From Candidatus Nanopelagicales bacterium (GTDB lineage: Bacteria; Actinomycetota; Actinomycetes; S36-B12), in the NCBI GenBank assembly GCA_030836325.1, contig JAURQC010000096.1, positions 1-30,295 on the forward strand: a stretch of DNA of 30,295 nucleotides, in the 5' to 3' direction. The notes below the pieces were generated by a model. The model was given only the letters and a program-made list of their open reading frames with translations. It searched no databases and was not told the origin of the DNA. Both the position numbers and the translations under genes were made by a program. Shown piece after piece: positions 23,814 to 30,295 of the stretch (position 1 is its first letter; each line of letters begins with the position of its first letter).

Positions 23814-24745
23814 GCGTTCTTCTCCTTGGGCAAATTTCGCGTCAAGTAGACGTCGAGTGCGGTGACGAGTGCAGCGACCAACAATCCGAGGGCGATCGCG
23901 CCGAAGACCGCGACGTAGACCTTGGCTGGTTGGGAGGTGATCTGACGGGCGTACTCAATCAGCAATCGTCCGATGCCGCCTCGAACGCCGGTGGAGATTT
24001 CTGCGACGACCGTGCCGACAACGGCCGCGGCCGCGGAGACCTTCAGGGCCGGGACGATGTAGGGGATCGAGGACGGGAAACGCAGTTTGCGCGTCGTTTG
24101 TCCCGGGGTGGCGGCGTAGGAGCGCATGAGCTCGAGTGATGTCGGTGTAGGTGCCTGCAAGCCTCGTAGGGCACCCACTGACAACGGGAAAAACGCTAGA
24201 TACGCAGCGATGAACATGACCGAGTATGTGGTGGTCCACTTGATCGGGCCGACCTCGATGCGATTGCCGATACCTACGATTAGTGGAGCGAGGGCAATTA
24301 GAGGAACGGTCTGCGAGGCGATTACGAACGGCAGCAGTCCACGCTCGGCGAACAAGAAGCGCTGCATGATCACCGCAAGCAGAAGTCCGACGGCAACACC
24401 GATGATGAATCCGCCCAGGGCCAGCATGAGGGACCGAAGTGCCGCGGAGATCACTGCGTCGAGCACGGTGTTCTCTGACCCACGAACCTCGGGCTCGCTC
24501 ATGGCAGCGACCATCGTCCACACGTGCGGCATGGTCATGTCGGACGTGTTCAAGGGCATCGGAATCAAGGTCCCGAGCCACTTGACCAACTCCCACATGA
24601 CGATGACCAGGCCGACACCGGCCAGTGCCCACAGAAGGGAAATTCCTCCGTTGCGTAGGCGACGAGCCATGCCGCTCGAACGGCTTGCGCTAGCGGGAGT
24701 TTCACCCGCCGGCGGTTGCCTTTCGACGGTTGCAGCGTTGCTCAC
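23810..24745 (-). CDS. ABC transporter permease (SsuC/TauC/NitT type), subunit 1
   Basis: 311-residue permease, longer than the partner subunit through a polar N-terminal extension of about 33 residues and an extended first periplasmic loop (LIPMPLNTSDMTMPHVWTMVAAMSEPEVRGSEN). Membrane segments include ISLLWALAGVGLVIVMWELV, SLMLALGGFIIGVAVGLLLAVIMQ and FVIASQTVPLIALAPLIVGIG. The EAA-type coupling loop is LMRSYAATPGQTTRKLRFPSSIPYIVPALKVSAAAAVVGTVVAE. Start GTG at 24745 with a purine-rich GGAGGGAA upstream. Gene order is this permease, ATPase, second permease, binding protein. Confidence 0.92.
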   Translation of the reverse strand: MSNAATVERQPPAGETPASASRSSGMARRLRNGGISLLWALAGVGLVIVMWELVKWLGTLIPMPLNTSDMTMPHVWTMVAAMSEPEVRGSENTVLDAVISAALRSLMLALGGFIIGVAVGLLLAVIMQRFLFAERGLLPFVIASQTVPLIALAPLIVGIGNRIEVGPIKWTTTYSVMFIAAYLAFFPLSVGALRGLQAPTPTSLELMRSYAATPGQTTRKLRFPSSIPYIVPALKVSAAAAVVGTVVAEISTGVRGGIGRLLIEYARQITSQPAKVYVAVFGAIALGLLVAALVTALDVYLTRNLPKEKNA

Positions 24746-24802
24746 CTGTGTTTCCCTCCGATGTCGTCGGGGTTTTGGTTCCTGAACGAAGTGTGGTGGA
24801 TG

Positions 24803-25831
24803 TCAGGACTTCGCGAGAACCGTTTCCTGGATCGCCGGGATGACCTTCTCGCCGTACTGGGCGAGGGTGTGGTCCTTGTTGTCGTGCTGCAGGTACACAG
24901 CAAACTGGTCCACTCCGAGTGCCTTGAGCTCTTCGAGGCGCTGGACGTGATCCTCGGGCGTACCGATGATGCAGAACCGGTCGACGATTTCGTCAGGGAC
25001 GAAGTCAGCGTGGGTGTTGCCGGCCTGTCCGTGCTGGTTGTAGTCGTAACCCTTGCGGTTCTTGATGTAGTCGGTCAGTGCCTGGGGCACCGCGCCTGAG
25101 TCGCCGTAGCGCTCCACGATGTCAGCCACGTGGTTGCCGACCATGCCGCCGAACCAGCGCAGCTGGTCACGGGCATGAGCGTTTTGCTCGTCGGAACCAT
25201 CGGTGATGTACGCAGGAGCGGCTACACAGTTGTAGACCGAATCGGCAGCGCGTCCGGCAGAGACCGCCGCCTCGCGTACCGACCCGATAGTCCACTCCGC
25301 GATCGAGGGATCAGCGAGCTGCAGGATGAAGCCGTCACCAACCTCACCGGTCAGTGCCAGGACTTTGGGTCCGTAGGCGGCGACCCACACCTCGCAGCGG
25401 GAGTCTCCGGCCCACGGAAGCCGCAGGGTGGAGTCCTTGTAATCGATGGCCTCACCATTGACCAAACCCTTGATGTCGATGACCGCTTGCCGTAGGTCCG
25501 CGACGGTCACCGGCTTGCCGTTGGTGACGCGGACAGCAGAGTCACCTCGTCCGATGCCGATAACCGTGCGGTTTCCGTACATCTCGTTGAGCGTCGCGAA
25601 TACCGACGCTGTAACGGTGATGTCGCGGGTGGCGGGATTGGTAACCATCGGACCGATCTTGATCTTGCGGGTCTCGTCCAGAATCTTGCTGTAGAGCACG
25701 TAGGGCTCTTCCCACAGGATGTGGGAGTCGAAGGTCCAGACGTAATTGAAACCGTAGGTCTCGGCCCTGCGGGCGAGATCCACAACGCGCGCAGCGGGGG
25801 GAGTGCACTGCAAGACGACGCCGATATCCAT
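24803..25831 (-). CDS. LLM-class (luciferase-like) oxidoreductase, probably F420-dependent
   Basis: 342-residue TIM-barrel protein of the bacterial luciferase-like superfamily, in the branch related to F420-dependent methylenetetrahydromethanopterin reductase. Visible blocks: MDIGVVLQCTPPAARVVDLARRAE, GFNYVWTFDSHILWEEPY, KIKIGPMVTNPATRDITVTAS, GRTVIGIGRGDSA-like NRTVIGIGRGDSAVR, EVWVAAYGPKVLALTGEVGDGFILQ and FCIIGTPEDHVQRLEELKALGVDQFAVYL. Start ATG with AGGAGC 4 nt upstream. It sits between the semialdehyde dehydrogenase and the transporter genes in the pyrimidine operon. Cofactor F420 is expected from the subfamily and host but cannot be proved from sequence. It is not RutA-like by context, because rutB-F are absent. 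A role in reducing uracil/thymine is a hypothesis. Confidence 0.87.
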   Translation of the reverse strand: MDIGVVLQCTPPAARVVDLARRAETYGFNYVWTFDSHILWEEPYVLYSKILDETRKIKIGPMVTNPATRDITVTASVFATLNEMYGNRTVIGIGRGDSAVRVTNGKPVTVADLRQAVIDIKGLVNGEAIDYKDSTLRLPWAGDSRCEVWVAAYGPKVLALTGEVGDGFILQLADPSIAEWTIGSVREAAVSAGRAADSVYNCVAAPAYITDGSDEQNAHARDQLRWFGGMVGNHVADIVERYGDSGAVPQALTDYIKNRKGYDYNQHGQAGNTHADFVPDEIVDRFCIIGTPEDHVQRLEELKALGVDQFAVYLQHDNKDHTLAQYGEKVIPAIQETVLAKS

Positions 25832-25878
25832 ATTTGCTCCTGCTCGTTAGTGAGAAGTAACGGTCGGTAGGGACGTAC

Positions 25879-27366
<1,488 letters not shown>

Positions 27367-27409
27367 CGTATTTCTCCTGTTTCCCGTAGAAGTGATTCGG
27401 TTGGTCGAA

Positions 27410-28828
27410 TCAGATGAGGTACTGGTTCATACCCCGCTTGAGGTATTGGCCGTGCCCCTTGGTGCCGAGGTATTCGTCGTTATCGATAACCACCTTGCCG
27501 CGGGAGAGCACGGTGTCGACGTGGCCGTCAATGTCGAAGCCCTCCCACGCTGCGTGATCCATGTTCATGTGGTGCTTCTTGTGGTAACCGATCTCGGTGC
27601 GTCCAGCCGGGTCGTAGATGACGACGTCGGCGTCGGATCCGGGAGCGATGATTCCCTTGCGCGGGTAGAGACCGAACATGCGCGCCGGGGTGGTGGCCGT
27701 GATCTCCACCCAGCGCTCGAGGGTGATCTGACCGTCGACAACGCCTTGGAAGATCAGGTCCATTCGGTGCTCCACCGAGCCGATGCCGTTGGGGATCTTC
27801 GAGAAGTCGCCCACACCCAATTCCTTTTGCTCCTTCATGCAGAACGGGCAGTGGTCGGTCGAGACGATCGATAGATCGTTGGTGCGCAGGTAGCGCCACA
27901 ACTCTTGCTGATGTTCCTCGGCCTTGGAGCGCAAAGGCGTGGAGCAGACGTACTTCGCGCCTTCGAATCCTGGCTGGGAGAGGTGATCTTCCAGCGACAG
28001 GTAGAGGTACTGCGGGCACGTCTCACCGAAGACGTTCCAGGCGTCGTCGCGGGCGTCCTGCAAAACCTTGACCGCCTGCTTTGCCGACATGTGAACGATG
28101 TACAGCGGGGTACCGGTCATCTTGGCGAGCATGATCGCGCGGTTGGTCGCCTCGGCTTCTGTCTCCCACGGACGGGTCAGCCCGTGGAACCGAGGATCGG
28201 TGTTGCCGGCCGCGAGCGCCTGCTGCACCAAGACGTCGATCGCGATGCCGTTCTCTGCGTGCATCATGATCGTCGCACCGTTGTTCGCGGCCGTCTGCAT
28301 CGCCCGCAGTACCTGTCCGTCGTCGCTGTAGAAGACTCCGGGGTAGGCCATGAACAGCTTGAAGCTCGTGATGCCCTCGTCGACGAGTTCGTCCATAGCC
28401 TTCAGTGAATCGTCATCGACGCCACCGATGATCTGGTGGAAGCCGTAGTCAATTGCGCACTGACCATCGGCCTTGGCGTGCCAGGCAGCGAGTGAATCTT
28501 GCACGCGCTCGCCGTACTTTTGCACAGCAAAGTCGATGATCGTGGTGGTGCCGCCCCAGGCAGCAGCCCGGGTGCCGGTCTCGAAGGTGTCTGAGGCGAA
28601 CGTGCCGCCAAAGGGCAACTCCATGTGGGTGTGGACGTCGACTCCACCGGGGATGACGTACTTGCCTTTGGCGTCGAACACCTGCTCGGCGCTGGCCTCG
28701 AGATCGGCTCCCAAGGAGGTGTCACCGGGAGCGAGAACGGCGGCGATGGTCTCGCCGTCGATCAGGACATCCGCCTGGTAACTGCCGGTCGCAGAGACGA
28801 CGGTTCCGTTTTTGATCAGGATGGTCAT
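27410..28828 (-). CDS. hydA: Dihydropyrimidinase (D-hydantoinase)
   Basis: 472-residue cyclic amidohydrolase that opens 5,6-dihydrouracil/dihydrothymine (or 5-substituted hydantoins) to N-carbamoyl-beta-amino acids. The binuclear zinc site is complete: H66 and H68 (DVHTHME), the carboxylated bridging lysine K157 (SFKLFM), H190 (MMHAENG), H246 (YIVHMS) and D325 (STDHCPF). The pocket tyrosine Y162 follows in AYPGVFYSDDG. The start ATG has a strong GGAGGAGG upstream. It is 35 bp downstream of the beta-ureidopropionase gene and 43 bp upstream of mmsA. Context favours dihydropyrimidinase over a hydantoinase role. Confidence 0.96.
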   Translation of the reverse strand: MTILIKNGTVVSATGSYQADVLIDGETIAAVLAPGDTSLGADLEASAEQVFDAKGKYVIPGGVDVHTHMELPFGGTFASDTFETGTRAAAWGGTTTIIDFAVQKYGERVQDSLAAWHAKADGQCAIDYGFHQIIGGVDDDSLKAMDELVDEGITSFKLFMAYPGVFYSDDGQVLRAMQTAANNGATIMMHAENGIAIDVLVQQALAAGNTDPRFHGLTRPWETEAEATNRAIMLAKMTGTPLYIVHMSAKQAVKVLQDARDDAWNVFGETCPQYLYLSLEDHLSQPGFEGAKYVCSTPLRSKAEEHQQELWRYLRTNDLSIVSTDHCPFCMKEQKELGVGDFSKIPNGIGSVEHRMDLIFQGVVDGQITLERWVEITATTPARMFGLYPRKGIIAPGSDADVVIYDPAGRTEIGYHKKHHMNMDHAAWEGFDIDGHVDTVLSRGKVVIDNDEYLGTKGHGQYLKRGMNQYLI

Positions 28829-28863
28829 GGTTCCTCCTCCTAGCGGGCTGCTGCTACCGATAA

Positions 28864-29700
28864 CTATGGACGAACAAGATCGTCGTAGGCATCCGGACGA
28901 CGATCTCGGTAGAACGCCCAGCGGTTGCGCACAGTGGTAATCAGATCCAAATCCAGATCGCGGACGATCAACTCGGACTTGTAGGGGTCGCCCTTGTCGC
29001 CGACGTAGTTGCCCTCGGGGTCCACGAAGTAGGACTGACCGTAGAAGTCGTCGTCGCCTAGCGGCTCGATGCCAACCCGGTTGATGGCGCCGACGTAGTA
29101 CTCGTTGGCCACGGCGGCGGCGGGCTGCTCAATGCTCCACAGGTACTGCGAGAGCCCACGCGAGGTAGCCGAGGGGTTGAAGACGATCTGCGCGCCGTTC
29201 AGACCCAAGGCGCGCCAGCCCTCCGGGAAGTGGCGGTCGTAGCAGATGTAGACGCCGACCTTGCCTATTGCGGTGTCGAATACGGGGTAGCCGCCGTTAC
29301 CGGGACGGAAGTAGAACTTCTCCCAGAAGCCATTGACGTGGGGAATGTGTTGCTTGCGGTACTTGCCGAGGTAGGAGCCGTCGGCGTCGAGGACCGCCGC
29401 AGTGTTGTAAAGGAAGCCCGGGCCGGCGTCCTCGTACATCGGCAGCACCATGACCATGTTCAGCTCGCGCGCGAGGGCCTGGAAGCGCTCGACGATCGGA
29501 CCGGGAATCGCCTCGGCGTACTCGTAGAACTGGGTGTCTTGAACCTGGCAGAAGTACGGGCCGTAGAAGAGTTCTTGGAAGCAGACGACCTGCGTGCCTT
29601 GCTTGGCGGCTTCGCGGGCGTACTCCTCGTGCTTGACGATCATCGACTCCTTGTCACCGGTCCAATCGGTCTGGACCAGTGCGGCGCGCACCACGCTCAT
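28864..29700 (-). CDS. pydC: Beta-ureidopropionase / N-carbamoyl-beta-amino acid amidohydrolase (nitrilase superfamily)
   Basis: 278-residue nitrilase-fold hydrolase that removes the carbamoyl group from N-carbamoyl-beta-alanine, giving beta-alanine, CO2 and NH3. The catalytic triad is visible: E43 (CFQELFYGPYFC), K116 (KYRKQHIPHV) and C153 (VYICYDRHFPEGWR). The motif GFWEKFYFRPGN and NPSATSRGLSQYLW are typical of beta-ureidopropionase/carbamoylase members. ATG at 29700 with AGGAGAG upstream. First gene of the minus-strand operon, immediately before dihydropyrimidinase. The two enzymes act consecutively. N-carbamoylputrescine amidase is a related alternative but is disfavoured by this neighbourhood. 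Confidence 0.92.
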   Translation of the reverse strand: MSVVRAALVQTDWTGDKESMIVKHEEYAREAAKQGTQVVCFQELFYGPYFCQVQDTQFYEYAEAIPGPIVERFQALARELNMVMVLPMYEDAGPGFLYNTAAVLDADGSYLGKYRKQHIPHVNGFWEKFYFRPGNGGYPVFDTAIGKVGVYICYDRHFPEGWRALGLNGAQIVFNPSATSRGLSQYLWSIEQPAAAVANEYYVGAINRVGIEPLGDDDFYGQSYFVDPEGNYVGDKGDPYKSELIVRDLDLDLITTVRNRWAFYRDRRPDAYDDLVRP

Positions 29701-29860
29701 GGGCTCTCCTGCCTTCCTCGGTATGAGTTCAGAACCACAACGGCTCTTTTGTGATTCCGCACCCTAGACGCAAAACAATGTGTTACAACACCGTTTTGAC
29801 AAACTTGTTACGGATTGATGTCCGGTAGATGGACGGGCGACCGGCGAAAGGTGGGTGGCG
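29701..29860. promoter_or_regulatory. Divergent control region, pyrimidine operon / MocR regulator
   Basis: 160-bp region with an AT-rich centre. On the minus strand a plausible promoter for the operon is -35 TTGTAA (plus 29783-29788), 16-bp spacer, -10 TAGGGT (29761-29766), giving a leader of about 55 nt. A palindrome GTGTT-AC-AACAC (29780-29791) overlaps that -35. A related half-site CTTGTTAC at 29804-29811 lies 24 bp on. On the plus strand, TTGACA at 29796-29801 is a perfect -35 toward the regulator gene, though the matching -10 is unclear. MocR regulators typically bind repeats in such shared regions, so these are the likely operator. Confidence 0.55.
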
Positions 29861-30295
29861 ATGACGATCTCGATCCCCGCTACCGGACTGTCAGTCCCGG
29901 CCGAGACCGTCGTGGGCTTCGTGGACGACCGTTCTCCTCGGGGAATCGCCGCCGCCGTGCATCGGATGATCCGAGCCGGCGAGGTTCAGCCGGGGGACCG
30001 CCTTCCCACGGTGCGAGACCTCGGCGTGGCCCTGGGGGTCAGCCCGGCTACGGTCAGCGAGGCTTGGCAAGCCCTAGGAGCCGTCGGCGCAATTCACGCC
30101 AGAGGTCGCGCTGGCACTTTCGTGCGCGATGTTGCCGAGCCAACCCGCCCTACCCGCTACCTGGGAATAGGTGGAGCGCCCACCACTGAAGACGACGCTG
30201 CGCTCGATCTGTCGACCGGAACCCCTGACCCCGAGCTGCTTCCCGCCTTGCGCGAACCCATCGAGCGGTTCAGCAGTGGTGCCACGGCATGGACG
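29861..30295 (+). CDS. MocR-type (GntR winged helix + aminotransferase-fold) transcriptional regulator, 3' truncated by window edge
   Basis: First 145 codons of a gene open to the right edge. Residues about 24-95 are a GntR winged helix: SPRGIAAAVHRMIRAGEVQPGDRLPTVRDLGVALGVSPATVSEAWQALGAVGAIHARGRAGTFVRD. After a linker, ALDLSTGTPDPELLPALREP is the usual entry into the class I aminotransferase-like domain of MocR/PdxR-type regulators, which bind PLP. The ATG at 29861 is preceded by AAAGGTGGGTGG. It is divergent from the pyrimidine catabolic operon across a 160-bp region with palindromic sites, so it most likely regulates that operon. The effector could be a PLP adduct with beta-alanine or another amine; that is inference. 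Confidence 0.85.
   Translation, partial: MTISIPATGLSVPAETVVGFVDDRSPRGIAAAVHRMIRAGEVQPGDRLPTVRDLGVALGVSPATVSEAWQALGAVGAIHARGRAGTFVRDVAEPTRPTRYLGIGGAPTTEDDAALDLSTGTPDPELLPALREPIERFSSGATAWT

Noticed and set aside
24803..25831. RutA-type pyrimidine monooxygenase
   Set aside because: It shares the LLM fold, but the operon carries dihydropyrimidinase and beta-ureidopropionase (reductive route) and none of rutB-G, so ring-opening oxygenation would not feed the neighbouring enzymes.

Overview
The window reads as chromosomal DNA of a high-GC actinobacterium (Actinomycetota). Three things point there. The housekeeping order comM-dprA-xerC-(M23 peptidase)-rpsB-tsf-pyrH-frr-cdsA-rlmN is the usual actinobacterial one. 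GTG and TTG starts are frequent. A luciferase-like, probably F420-dependent, oxidoreductase is present. The species cannot be named from the sequence. No rRNA, tRNA, insertion sequence, prophage or CRISPR array was found. The DNA is densely coding, and no gene-free stretch exceeds about 275 bases.

Region 1 (1-9118) is conserved core: the 3' part of comM (its 5' end lies outside the window), dprA, xerC, a convergent secreted M23-type protein, then ribosomal protein S2, EF-Ts, UMP kinase, ribosome recycling factor, CDP-diglyceride synthase and RlmN, all tightly packed on the plus strand.

Region 2 (9143-19464) is catabolic. A small potassium-channel-like protein overlaps a propionyl-CoA synthetase gene on the plus strand. 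Facing it is a six-gene minus-strand operon: Lrp/AsnC regulator, class III aminotransferase, flavin-binding PNPOx-like protein, PuuB-like amine oxidase, glutaryl-CoA dehydrogenase and class III CoA-transferase. A PatD-like aminoaldehyde dehydrogenase gene is divergent from the Lrp gene, across a perfect 15-bp palindrome. Together these could take a diamine such as putrescine or cadaverine (or 5-aminovalerate) to an omega-amino acid, and a C5 product on through glutarate and glutaryl-CoA to crotonyl-CoA.

Region 3 (19465-20930) holds a striking 156-bp array of eight GAACTTGC motifs, four direct then four inverted, at about 21-bp spacing. It lies between the 3' ends of the aldehyde dehydrogenase and a LysR regulator. 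Next come an apparently leaderless lysR gene, a divergent orphan 82-residue ORF and a strong hairpin terminator.

Region 4 (20953-30295) is a probable eight-gene minus-strand operon for reductive pyrimidine catabolism: beta-ureidopropionase, dihydropyrimidinase, CoA-acylating (methyl)malonate-semialdehyde dehydrogenase, LLM oxidoreductase, two ABC permeases with one ATPase, and an NMT1/THI5-like binding lipoprotein. A divergent MocR-type regulator begins at 29861 and runs off the window. No dihydropyrimidine dehydrogenase or dedicated beta-alanine aminotransferase is in the operon. The LLM protein is therefore a candidate for the missing uracil/thymine reduction, and the class III aminotransferase of region 2 a candidate for the transamination. 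The LLM hypothesis and the 21-bp palindromic array are the two most interesting signals here.
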